Made by a program: the position numbers and the translations under genes. The notes beneath the pieces were generated by a model that saw nothing but the letters and a program-made list of their open reading frames with translations, had not been told where the DNA came from and searched no databases. 15,688 nucleotides of DNA, taken from the NCBI GenBank assembly GCA_020832725.1, contig JAFIEC010000194.1, positions 1 to 15,688 of the forward strand. Direction: 5' to 3'. How positions within the stretch are numbered: position 1 is the first letter of the stretch; every line of letters begins with the position of its first letter. The DNA is from Paracoccaceae bacterium. GTDB lineage: Bacteria; Pseudomonadota; Alphaproteobacteria; Rhodobacterales; Rhodobacteraceae. Of the stretch, positions 7,508 to 14,696 are shown piece by piece.

Positions 7508-8509
7508 ATGGGAGGCGATGCCTACGACGAACGGCCGGATCCGGGCGCCACGCTGCGCCTGCTGGAGCGTTATGACGTTCTGGAAGCCGGCCCGGAGGAA
7601 GAGTTCGAGCATATCACCGACCTTGCCCGGTTGATCTTCGCAGTCCCCATGGCCGCGATCAGCCTGGCCGACGGACACCGCCAGTGGCTCAAGGCACAGC
7701 GCGGCCTTGTCGCGCGTCATGGCGCGCTGGATCTGGCCTTCACGCCCTATGTGCTGGCCTCGGACGCGGCGCTGATGGTGGATGACGCGCGCTATGACCC
7801 CCGATTCGCGTCTGACCCTGCCGTGCGCCAGGACGGGGGGATTCGCAGCTATCTCGGCGCCCCCCTGCGCACGCCCGAAGGACAGGCGATCGGTGTCATC
7901 TGCATCATGGATACCGTTCCCCGGGACTTCAGCGAGGTCGATGCCGAAGTGATGCAGCAGCTTGCGCGCATGACCATCGGCAATCTGGAACTGCGCCTGA
8001 TCACCAGCAAGGATGCCCAGACCGGCGCGGCGACACGGAGGGCGTTTCTCGACACCGCAGGCCGCGAGCTGGAGCGCCGCCACCGCTATGGCGGGCGGGT
8101 CGCCATCGTCGCGCTTGCTCTGGAAGGACTGGGGCAGATGGCGGTCGAGCGTGGGCCGGGCGCAGGTGACGCCCTTGTCGCCGAGGCTGCCGGTGCCGTG
8201 CAGGGCGTGATGCGACGCACCGATGTGCTTGGCAGGCTTGGGCCGACATCCTTTGCCGTGCTCCTGTCAGGCGCGACCGCCTCGGAGGCCCTGCAGGCAG
8301 CACGCCGCTTCCGCGAAGCGCTCGGGGTGATCGATCACAAGCTGGAAGTGCGCGCGGGCGTGGCCGCTGCCAGCGCCGACCATGCCTCCGCGATGGAGTG
8401 GCTGGCAGAAGCCGAGGCCGCACTCACCCTGGCGCGGGCCCATGGGGAATCGTTGGGCCAGGCCGTGCGCGGCGCCCACGATCCGGGCCGCCCCGCGCGG
8501 CTGAACTGA
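7508..8509 (+). CDS. GAF protein with a degenerate GGDEF domain
   Basis: This 333-residue cytosolic protein has an N-terminal GAF domain (about 15-165) of the type seen in many sensor cyclases: EEEFEHITDLARLIF, ISLADGHRQWLKAQRGL, VDDARYDPRFASDP, APLRTPEGQAIGVICIMDTVPRDFS. It continues into a GGDEF-like fold (about 168-325) recognisable from DAQTGAATRRAFLD and the terminal helices. The catalytic motif is GPTSF (245-249) instead of GGDEF, and the metal-binding DxDxFK segment reads ALEGLGQ. It therefore cannot be an ordinary diguanylate cyclase. It may act as a ligand sensor or as a partner of the neighbouring active enzymes. Its start is preceded by CAGGAG. It is divergent from the 7TM cyclase across 214 bp. 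Confidence 0.88.
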   Translation: MGGDAYDERPDPGATLRLLERYDVLEAGPEEEFEHITDLARLIFAVPMAAISLADGHRQWLKAQRGLVARHGALDLAFTPYVLASDAALMVDDARYDPRFASDPAVRQDGGIRSYLGAPLRTPEGQAIGVICIMDTVPRDFSEVDAEVMQQLARMTIGNLELRLITSKDAQTGAATRRAFLDTAGRELERRHRYGGRVAIVALALEGLGQMAVERGPGAGDALVAEAAGAVQGVMRRTDVLGRLGPTSFAVLLSGATASEALQAARRFREALGVIDHKLEVRAGVAAASADHASAMEWLAEAEAALTLARAHGESLGQAVRGAHDPGRPARLN

Positions 8510-8561
8510 CAGCCAAAGCCACTGACCGAACAGGGTCCACCAAGGGCCGGAGTGTCATGTT

Positions 8562-8581
8562 GCGAATTTTAGTTAGCGAAT
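8562..8581. repeat. Direct repeat GCGAAT x2 in an AT-rich patch
   Basis: Two copies of GCGAAT lie 14 bp apart in an unusually AT-rich stretch of the 128-bp gap before the first winged-helix gene. A TTGAAC hexamer follows at 8602-8607, with a poor -10-like GATACG 16 bp further on. This is probably the promoter region of the winged-helix genes. The repeat itself may be chance. Confidence 0.22.
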
Positions 8582-8637
8582 CATTGCCGTTCGTGTCATC
8601 TTTGAACCTTAAAAGGGCAGCTTGATACGGTGATGTT

Positions 8638-8964
8638 GTGCAAGAGGTAATGAGTAGTGCTGCACGGACACGAATCCTGCTTCATGACATGGAAGCAGAG
8701 ATCGGCCTGTCCGACCTGACGGATCGCGAGCTTCGAATCGTCTATGCGGCGGTCCTTGTGTCAGAGGCCGGAGTTCCGTTCCGCTCCGATGCCTTGCGCA
8801 ATCACCCGCTCGTCGCGCGGATGACCCATCCCACCTATCACCGCGTGCTTCGCGGGCTGATCGCCAAGGGGCTTATCGCGCTGGCGACCCCCTACAAGGC
8901 CGGGCACTATGTTCTCCGGCGCACCGCAATCCAGATGCGTGCCGGCCATGAACGTGTCGGCTGA
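8638..8964 (+). CDS. Small winged-helix protein, first of a tandem pair
   Basis: This 108-residue protein is probably a DNA-binding regulator, without a family I can name with confidence. The core runs from MEAEIGLSDLTDRELRIVY through RNHPLVARMTHPTYHRVLRGLIAKGLI to HYVLRR. That reads as helices, a recognition helix (TYHRVLRGLIAKG) and a beta wing ending in YVL. Aligned by eye with the next gene, about 32 of 80 core positions are identical without gaps, so the two are paralogues from a tandem duplication. The start is uncertain: GTG at 8638 has no clear ribosome site, and ATG at 8650 has AGAGG but only two bases away. No ligand domain is present, so it may be a bare DNA-binding module. Confidence 0.78.
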   Translation: MQEVMSSAARTRILLHDMEAEIGLSDLTDRELRIVYAAVLVSEAGVPFRSDALRNHPLVARMTHPTYHRVLRGLIAKGLIALATPYKAGHYVLRRTAIQMRAGHERVG

Positions 8965-9289
8965 ACCCACCGGCACCGGATCGTTCAATGGTGGCCTCGA
9001 CCGTCTGGCAGAGTTGCGCGCACGGCTGATGCGCATGGAGGAAGAGCTGGGGCTGTCCGCCCTGTCGCGGACGGAACGTGACCTGCTCTATTCCGCACGC
9101 GAAGTCGCCGATGACAAAGGGCGCCTCACATCGGCCGATCTTCGCGATCACAGGCTGGTCGCGTCCCTGCCCCCGGCCAGCTTTCACCGCGCGTTGCGGG
9201 CATTGCTTGAACACGGCCACCTGCGCCTGGCCGAGGAAAGCCGGGCGCGCCATTACGTTCTGGTCAGTCGCGCAACTGCGGATGGGTGA
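8948..9289 (+). CDS. Small winged-helix protein, second of a tandem pair
   Basis: This protein of about 113 residues is paralogous to the preceding gene product: MEEELGLSALSRTERDLLY, LRDHRLVASLPPASFHRALRALLEHGHLRL, HYVLVSRA. The SFHRALRALLEHG segment is the likely recognition helix and the following strand pair the wing. The ATG at 8948 gives a 17-bp overlap with the previous gene, implying co-translation. An earlier in-frame ATG at 8909 would extend the overlap to 56 bp and cannot be excluded. The residue before the core differs from its paralogue, which lacks this Ser/Gly-rich lead. Role unknown: a repressor pair or heterodimer acting on the surrounding signalling genes would fit, but this is inference. 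Confidence 0.75.
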   Translation: MNVSAEPTGTGSFNGGLDRLAELRARLMRMEEELGLSALSRTERDLLYSAREVADDKGRLTSADLRDHRLVASLPPASFHRALRALLEHGHLRLAEESRARHYVLVSRATADG

Positions 9290-9300
9290 CGGGCGGTCAC
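9286..9300. promoter_or_regulatory. Inverted repeat GTGAC-N5-GTCAC
   Basis: Perfect 5-bp arms overlap the stop codon of the second winged-helix gene, about 90 bp upstream of the pseudo-receiver gene. The form suits a dimeric regulator. It is short enough to be accidental. Confidence 0.22.
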
Positions 9301-9362
9301 GGACGTTGACACGCGCCCCAAGAATATCAGTTTGACAAATTAGAGCATGCCACCGAGACTCC

Positions 9363-9382
9363 CCGAAACAGGATTTCGGAGG
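9363..9382 (+). promoter_or_regulatory. Hairpin overlapping the ribosome binding site of the pseudo-receiver gene
   Basis: CCGAAA (9363-9368) and TTTCGG (9374-9379) are perfect 6-bp arms around a 5-base loop. The 3' arm contributes the first two G of GGAGG (9378-9382), the ribosome binding site seven bases before the GTG start at 9390. In RNA it could partly hide the site. In DNA it could be an operator. Confidence 0.4.
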
Positions 9383-9389
9383 CACAGAG

Positions 9390-10586
9390 GTGATTGATGA
9401 TCGGACCGGGCCTGACAAGGGACCCGATCCGCGCCGCGGCGCGGGCCCAGCTGGACAGCATGAGCCACGAACCGACCGGCGGGCGACAGCGGCTTTGCCC
9501 GGCGGCTATTCGGGACTGCCGCAGCTTGTCCTTGATCCGGGCGCGGGTGTGGTTCTGGTGGGGCTGCCCGACGAGATTTCGCAAGACCTGACCCGCTGGG
9601 TGCGGGCGGCAGGCGGTGGTGTGCTTGTCGCCCCGACAGGCGGCGAAGGCGAGGAGTGGCTGGCGCGGCTGCTGCCGGTGGCCGCATTCGCCGTCGTTCA
9701 TGCATCCGCTGATGAAGAGGCACGCCGGCTACGCATGCTGGCCCCGGACCTGCCGCTTCTGGCCCTACGCGAAACAGAGCAGACCGTCGCGCCACGTTGG
9801 GCCAATGCCAGCATCGGGCCCGACGTCTCGCTCACCGCGCTGGCCGCAGCCTATCACCGCGCCAGCTTCAAGGCCGCGCTGTTGCCCACTCCGCCACCCC
9901 GGGCAGAGCCGGAGCAGGAGGCCGCTGTCCCTCCCGGGCTCACCACCCCGACCGCGTCGTCCCGGCCGGGGCCTGTCGCACGCCTGCTGCGCGGCCTGAG
10001 AAGGCTCCTTGTCGGCACAGCCGAGACAGAGGCCCCGTTTCGACCGCGCGCGCGGACCTGGCAGGGCCATGTCGCTGACGAGGCGCCTGATCAGGACGGG
10101 GCCGTGTCGGAGGCACGTCTTGCAGAACTGGCCCAGCGGTTCGAACGTCTGGTGGCTGCACCGCTGTTACCGCGGGGCCTTGCGCTCTTGTGCAGTCCCG
10201 ATGACGAGGCCGCGCGTGCCATGCGCGCCTGGGTCGAGGCCGAAGGCGGTGCGCTCATGGTCCTTGCCGAGCCGGACGTTCCTGCGCCCTGGCTGGGCAT
10301 CCATGCCGCGCGCCTCGATGTCTGCCTTGTCGATGCCGACCTGCATGGCGACACGGAAGAGACTGTTGCCTATTGCCTTGCCCTGCGCCGTGCCGCCCCG
10401 GGCCTGCCGGTCGTCATCCTGTCGAGCGAGGTCCAGGCACATGACTTCACCCCCGCGCGGATGGATGTGTGCGATGTGGCGCTGCGCACCCCGCTCAGCC
10501 GGACAGCCTTTGTGCTGGGTTTGCAGGCGGCCTATCGCAACGCGCGCACCGGCTTTGACGAAAGCGGCGACGATCCGGTGTCGTGA
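9390..10586 (+). CDS. Tandem degenerate receiver-like domain protein
   Basis: This 398-residue soluble protein appears to be two receiver-like (Rossmann-like) domains joined by a Pro/Arg-rich linker (about 165-235). Domain 1 spans about 52-160 and domain 2 about 262-385. Both begin with a strand ending in PD followed by a helix with WVxAxGG. Domain 2 resembles a response-regulator receiver most: DVCLVDADL with D315 at the phospho-acceptor place, then LPVVILSSE, then LRTPLS where the conserved Lys-Pro would be, with Thr368 replacing Lys. In domain 1 the acceptor Asp is replaced (FAVVHAS). There is no output domain. GTG at 9390 is chosen because GGAGG lies seven bases upstream. The 3' end overlaps the convergent phosphatase gene by 55 bp. 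The receiver assignment rests on strand and residue pattern only. Confidence 0.78.
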   Translation: MIDDRTGPDKGPDPRRGAGPAGQHEPRTDRRATAALPGGYSGLPQLVLDPGAGVVLVGLPDEISQDLTRWVRAAGGGVLVAPTGGEGEEWLARLLPVAAFAVVHASADEEARRLRMLAPDLPLLALRETEQTVAPRWANASIGPDVSLTALAAAYHRASFKAALLPTPPPRAEPEQEAAVPPGLTTPTASSRPGPVARLLRGLRRLLVGTAETEAPFRPRARTWQGHVADEAPDQDGAVSEARLAELAQRFERLVAAPLLPRGLALLCSPDDEAARAMRAWVEAEGGALMVLAEPDVPAPWLGIHAARLDVCLVDADLHGDTEETVAYCLALRRAAPGLPVVILSSEVQAHDFTPARMDVCDVALRTPLSRTAFVLGLQAAYRNARTGFDESGDDPVS

Positions 10587-11320
10587 AGACGGTCGGTCAG
10601 CGCCGAGACATCCCCGCGCGGCACGCCGATATGATCAAGGTAGCGCGGAACCGACCCGTAGGTCGCGGCAAGATGCGCAAGCGTCTGGCGCATGGTCGCC
10701 TCGGGCGCGGCAAGCAGCCGGGCATAGGCCTGCACGTCACGCCCATCTCGCGCGGCTGCCTCGAGGAAGGTCGCGACAAGACCCGAAATCAGCCCCTCGG
10801 TCAGGGCATAATCCGCGACGATATCGTCGGTGCCAACCTCGGCCAGGCCCAGCAGCAGCGCTGCCACCAGACCTGTGCGGTCCTTTCCGGCGGTGCAGTG
10901 AAACATCACCGCCCCCTCGTCGGCACGGGCGATCAGCACCATGATCTCGCGCAGGGCTTCGTGCCGGTCGTCCAATGCGCTGCGATAGAAACCCACGAGC
11001 GGACAATCCCCCGCACCAGCCGCGGCCAGCGCAGCGGGGGCCAGCGAATCGAACAGCGGCTGGTGGACATATTGCACGCCCGCACGCGCACGGAAGGGGT
11101 TGGGGCCCTGGGCGATCTCGGCCTCGGTCCGCAGGTCGATGACCGTTGACAGACCCTCCTGCTGCAGGCGCGCCTGCCCGTCCTCGCCAAGGTCATGCGG
11201 GCTGTCGGCACGCAGGAACCTCCGCCACGCCGTCTGTGTTCCGCGCGCCGTTCCATAGCCACCGAGATCACGGATGTTGTGCACGCCGGCCATGGCGATA
11301 TGACGACGATCGAGGCTCAT
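10532..11320 (-). CDS. Tyrosine-phosphatase-family enzyme, HCxxGKDRTG type
   Basis: This 262-residue cytosolic phosphatase has the active-site loop HCTAGKDRTG (141-150; nucleophile C142, R148). Earlier motifs NIRDLGGY (15-22) and IDLRTEAEI (61-69) place it with the bacterial family that includes Mycobacterium PtpB and Listeria LipA. Members of that family act on phosphotyrosine and also on phosphoinositides or other small phosphates. The ATG at 11320 overlaps the preceding phosphodiesterase stop as ATGA, so it is translationally coupled. Frames open further upstream but lie inside that gene and have no family character. Being last in a transporter plus phosphodiesterase operon argues for a small-molecule phosphate monoester substrate rather than a protein (inference). 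It has no signal peptide. It ends within the convergent pseudo-receiver gene. Confidence 0.9.
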   Translation of the reverse strand: MSLDRRHIAMAGVHNIRDLGGYGTARGTQTAWRRFLRADSPHDLGEDGQARLQQEGLSTVIDLRTEAEIAQGPNPFRARAGVQYVHQPLFDSLAPAALAAAGAGDCPLVGFYRSALDDRHEALREIMVLIARADEGAVMFHCTAGKDRTGLVAALLLGLAEVGTDDIVADYALTEGLISGLVATFLEAAARDGRDVQAYARLLAAPEATMRQTLAHLAATYGSVPRYLDHIGVPRGDVSALTDRLHDTGSSPLSSKPVRALR

Positions 11321-12108
11321 GCGAAGGCCCTCAGACGGGCGGCGTCGATCATACCCACTTCGCGGCCTTCGGGCAGCAGTGGCACGAAATGCACCGAAAG
11401 GTTGCCCTCCTCGACCCGGCACAGGCCGAAGCCGGCCCCTTCTACGATGCGCAGCCCATCTTCGTGAAGGACGTCGATGGTGGAATGCAGCCCCGCCGAC
11501 ACCACAAGCGGCACGCCCCGCCAAAGGCTCATACGGTTCATGTGGATATGCCCCGACAAGATTCCGAGGACCGGGTGCACCTCGATCAATGAGGCCAGCC
11601 GCGCGGTGGAGCCATCATCGAGGCACGTCCAGGGCAGGGCGTTCTCGTCTGTTTTCGGCGGATGATGCGCGACGATCAGCTTGGGCAGGTCGGGATGGCG
11701 TGCCATCGCGTCGGCAAGCCACTCCACCTGCGCCTCGTCAAGCGCACCGGCAACCCGCCCCGGCACCGAGGTGTCGAGCGTGACCACATGCACGCCCCCC
11801 AGAACGATGTCGTGGTCATGAGACGATTCGGACCCGGCGCGCCCGAAGACATCATGAAACGAGGCGCGGCGGTCGTGATTGCCAAGGGCCAGCACCACCG
11901 GCACCGGGAACGCCTCGATCAGGGGGCGCAGGGCGGCATAGCTCTCCCTGTCACCACGGTCGACGAGATCACCGCTCATGACGACGAAGTCAGGCGCATG
12001 GCGCAGCGTGGGGATGGCACCCGCGATCCGGCCCAGCAGGGCGGCCTTGGCCTCATGATTGGTGCCGGCCGAAAGATGGATGTCCGTGAGGTGCAGGAAG
12101 CGCGTCAT
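11317..12108 (-). CDS. Metallophosphoesterase, class III cyclic nucleotide / glycerophosphodiesterase type
   Basis: This 263-residue dinuclear-metal phosphoesterase has every signature in order: DIH (D9, H11), GDLVDRGD (D47), GNHD (N77, H78), AHHPP (H148) and GHIHMNR (H187, H189). The DxH...GD...GNHD...H...GHxH set and the length fit the CpdA/GpdQ-like group, which hydrolyses cyclic nucleotides or glycerophosphodiesters. The ATG at 12108 follows the ATPase stop by one base. A TTG at 12129 would add seven residues and is less likely. It sits between an ABC importer and a phosphatase with coupled starts. This suggests it splits an imported phosphodiester, leaving a monoester for the next enzyme (inference). 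It has no signal peptide, so it acts in the cytosol after import. Confidence 0.92.
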   Translation of the reverse strand: MTRFLHLTDIHLSAGTNHEAKAALLGRIAGAIPTLRHAPDFVVMSGDLVDRGDRESYAALRPLIEAFPVPVVLALGNHDRRASFHDVFGRAGSESSHDHDIVLGGVHVVTLDTSVPGRVAGALDEAQVEWLADAMARHPDLPKLIVAHHPPKTDENALPWTCLDDGSTARLASLIEVHPVLGILSGHIHMNRMSLWRGVPLVVSAGLHSTIDVLHEDGLRIVEGAGFGLCRVEEGNLSVHFVPLLPEGREVGMIDAARLRAFA

Positions 12109-12109
12109 G

Positions 12110-12886
12110 TCAGATGCCCGATGCGACAAGGAGGGAGCGTGTATAGTCGTGGCGGGGCCGGGCTACAATGCCGGCAGTATCGCCGAACTCCACGCAATCG
12201 CCATGCCGCATCACCAGCATCTGGTCGCAGATGCAGGCGACGACCGCAAGGTCATGGCTGATGAAGACCATGGCGAGGCCAAGATCCTCCTGCAGGTCCA
12301 TCAGCAGGTTGAGAATCTGTGCCTGCACCGAGACATCCAGCGCCGAAACGGCCTCATCGGCCACCAGAAGTGCGGGCCGCGTGACAATGGCCCGGGCAAT
12401 GGCGATCCGCTGGCGCTGCCCGCCGGAGAATTCATGGGGGTATTTCTCGCCGTCACGGGCGCGCAGGCCGACCTGGTCCAACGCCTCTGCGATCCGGCGG
12501 TCGATGCCCTCCGCTCGCATCACCCGCAGTGGCTCGGCGATGGACCACGCCACCGTGCGGCGCGGATCGAGAGAGCCGAACGGATCCTGAAACACCATCT
12601 GGAAGCGCTGGCGCGCCTGGCGCAGCGCGGCGGCTCCCAGGCGGTTGATGTCCTGCCCCTCGAACAGGACCGCGCCCTCGTCAGGCGCTTCGAAGGCCAT
12701 GATCATGCGCGCCAGCGTCGATTTGCCCGAACCGGATTCGCCCACGACACCCAGGGTCTGCCCACGCTCCAGCACAAAGGAGACATCGTTCACGGCCGTC
12801 AGCACCGGCGGCGACCTCAGCAGCGCCTCGCGCGGCATCCGGTAGCGGCGGGTCACGCCCCGCACCTCCAGAAGCGGCGCGCTCAT
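12110..12886 (-). CDS. Peptide-type ABC transporter ATP-binding protein, DppF/OppF-like, short
   Basis: This 258-residue ATPase subunit powers the importer. It has Walker A GESGSGKST (about 49-57), Q-loop FQDPFGSLDP, signature FSGGQRQRIAIARA, Walker B LLVADEA and H-loop FISHDLA. The usual DEP after Walker B reads DEA here; the catalytic Glu is kept, so activity should not be lost. The protein stops soon after RHDYTRSLL and lacks the C-terminal cysteine-containing extension its partner has. The ATG at 12886 overlaps the upstream ATPase stop (ATGA). It forms a heterodimer with that neighbour (family knowledge). The substrate is not set by this subunit. Confidence 0.94.
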   Translation of the reverse strand: MSAPLLEVRGVTRRYRMPREALLRSPPVLTAVNDVSFVLERGQTLGVVGESGSGKSTLARMIMAFEAPDEGAVLFEGQDINRLGAAALRQARQRFQMVFQDPFGSLDPRRTVAWSIAEPLRVMRAEGIDRRIAEALDQVGLRARDGEKYPHEFSGGQRQRIAIARAIVTRPALLVADEAVSALDVSVQAQILNLLMDLQEDLGLAMVFISHDLAVVACICDQMLVMRHGDCVEFGDTAGIVARPRHDYTRSLLVASGI

Positions 12887-13875
12887 GTGACGGCCCCGGC
12901 ACGGCCCGGCGCGGCAGGTGCCAGAAGGTGGCAGGAAGCCTCCTGTCCGCCGTCAAGGACATGGGCGACCGGCCGCGTGCCGGCGCATTGCGCGATCTCC
13001 TGGCTACAGCGGCCCGAGAAGCGGCAACCGGCCGGCAGGTCGAACAGCGGCGGCACATTGCCGGGGATCGTGACCAGCCGCCGCCGCCGACCGTCCGCGC
13101 CGCGGCCGCGATCGCCCAGCCCGGGCCGCGCGCCCAGAAGACCTATCGTATAGGGATGGCGGGGGGCGGAAAGCACCTGTGCGGTCGGGCCGCGCTCGAC
13201 CACATCACCGCCATACATCACGGCAATGGTCTGGGTCGCGCGCGCCACGGCGGCGAGATCGTGGCTGATGAACACCAGTGCCATGTTGCGGGTCTCCGAC
13301 AGGCGGACCAGCAACTCGATGATGCGCAAAGCCACGTTCGCATCCAGTGCCGTGGTGGGCTCATCGGCCACCAGCAGGCCCGGATTGCAGGTCAGCGCCA
13401 GAGCGATCAGCACCCTCTGGCGCTGCCCCCCCGAGATCTCGTGCGGGTACTGGCGCAGCCGGGCGGCAGGCTCGGGGATGCCGACCTCCTCGAACAGGGC
13501 AATGGCGCGGTCACGGGCCTCGGCGCGTGACAGGCCCTCGTGGACCAGCAGCGGCTCCATCACCGTGTCGCCGATCCGGGAGAGAGGGTTGAGCGCGGCC
13601 ATCGGCTCCTGGAAGATCATGGCCACATCGCGCGCCCGGTGACGGCGCCACACCGCCTCGGAGGCGCCGGCAAGGTCGCGCCCGTTCAGACGGATCGCGC
13701 CGCTGACCACTGCTGCGTCGGGCACCATTCCCATCAGGCACAGCCCCAGCATCGACTTGCCGCAGCCGGACTCGCCCACGATGCCCAGCCGGGCGCCTGC
13801 CTCGATGCGCAGGCTCGCCTCGCGCAGGGCAAGAGCCTCGCCAAAGGCCACGGATACACGATCAAGCTCCATCAT
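12883..13875 (-). CDS. Peptide-type ABC transporter ATP-binding protein, DppD/OppD-like
   Basis: This 330-residue ATPase partner has Walker A GESGCGKS (34-41), a Q-loop in IFQEPMAALNP, signature ISGGQRQRVLIALAL, Walker B LLVADEP and H-loop FISHDLA. It ends with the C-terminal extension typical of OppD/DppD: PPLFDLPAGCRFSGRC followed by two further Cys. In relatives this tail belongs to the oligopeptide/dipeptide C-terminal region. The ATG at 13875 overlaps the permease stop as ATGA. The frame stays open 54 codons further upstream, but that part lies inside the permease gene and is not conserved-looking. The operon order permease, permease, ATPase, ATPase is the standard Dpp/Opp order. Confidence 0.95.
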   Translation of the reverse strand: MMELDRVSVAFGEALALREASLRIEAGARLGIVGESGCGKSMLGLCLMGMVPDAAVVSGAIRLNGRDLAGASEAVWRRHRARDVAMIFQEPMAALNPLSRIGDTVMEPLLVHEGLSRAEARDRAIALFEEVGIPEPAARLRQYPHEISGGQRQRVLIALALTCNPGLLVADEPTTALDANVALRIIELLVRLSETRNMALVFISHDLAAVARATQTIAVMYGGDVVERGPTAQVLSAPRHPYTIGLLGARPGLGDRGRGADGRRRRLVTIPGNVPPLFDLPAGCRFSGRCSQEIAQCAGTRPVAHVLDGGQEASCHLLAPAAPGRAGAVT

Positions 13876-14696
13876 GCGCGGCGGCTCCGGGACAGGCGCG
13901 GGTCGGTGATGTCGCGCAACCCGTCGCCCAGCAGGCTGAAGCCAAGGACGGCCAGCACGATGCAAAGGCCGGGATAGATGGCCAGTTGCGGCGCCATGAA
14001 CATCAGTGTCTGTGCCTCGGACAACATGCGCCCCCACGATGGCGAAGGCGGCTGCGCGCCCAGCCCGAGGTAGGAAAGTGCCGCCTCGGCCAGAATGGCG
14101 ACGGCGAATTCGATCGTGGCCTGAACGATCACCGGGGCGGCGATGTTGGGCAGGATATGGTCGCGGGAGATGGCAAGCTTGCCCTGCCCCGCCGCCCGGG
14201 CAGCAGCCACGTATTCACGCGTCCATATCTGGTTGGCCGAAGCCCGCGAGACCCGCGCGAACACCGGGATGTTGATGAAGGCGATCGCCGCCACGGCAAT
14301 GGTCAGCGATGGCCCGAAGACCGCCGAGAGCATGATCGCGAACAGCAGCGCCGGAAAGGCAAAGCCGATGTCGGCGATGCGCATGACCAGATCCTCCACC
14401 CAGCCGCCGACGGCCGAGGCGAACAGGCCCAGAACCACCCCGATGGAACCGCCGATCAGGACCGCGACAAGCGCAACCGTCATGGAGTTCCGTGCCGCCA
14501 CCATCAGTTGCGAGACGACATCACGGCCCAGCTGGTCCGTCCCCAGCCAGTAGAGATCGCTGGGCCCCTGGAATCGCCCGCGTACATTCATGGCCACGTG
14601 GTCGTGCGGGGTCCAGACGAGCGAGAGGGCCGCCACACCGACGACAAGGGACACCAGCACCGCGCCGATGATCAGATTGACCGGAAGCCGCGGCAT
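13872..14696 (-). CDS. Peptide-type ABC transporter permease, DppC/OppC-like
   Basis: This 274-residue inner-membrane permease has an N-terminal helix (about 8-28), then the DppC hallmark LGTDQLGRDVVSQLM (51-65) and further hydrophobic segments. The ATPase-contact EAA loop reads EYVAAARAAGQGKLAISRDHILPN. The C-terminal ALSYLGLGAQPPSPSWGRML and LGFSLLGDGLRDITDPRL are strongly typical. The ATG at 14696 shares one base with the upstream permease stop (TGATG), so translation is coupled. Upstream in-frame codons lie within the other permease gene and were rejected as start. It pairs with the DppB-like protein to form the channel. Confidence 0.95.
   Translation of the reverse strand: MPRLPVNLIIGAVLVSLVVGVAALSLVWTPHDHVAMNVRGRFQGPSDLYWLGTDQLGRDVVSQLMVAARNSMTVALVAVLIGGSIGVVLGLFASAVGGWVEDLVMRIADIGFAFPALLFAIMLSAVFGPSLTIAVAAIAFINIPVFARVSRASANQIWTREYVAAARAAGQGKLAISRDHILPNIAAPVIVQATIEFAVAILAEAALSYLGLGAQPPSPSWGRMLSEAQTLMFMAPQLAIYPGLCIVLAVLGFSLLGDGLRDITDPRLSRSRRA

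Noticed and set aside
12059..13153. Open frame of 364 codons on the plus strand across the two ATPase genes
   Set aside because: It is antisense to two genes with full ATPase signatures and has a low-complexity Arg/Pro/Gln composition.
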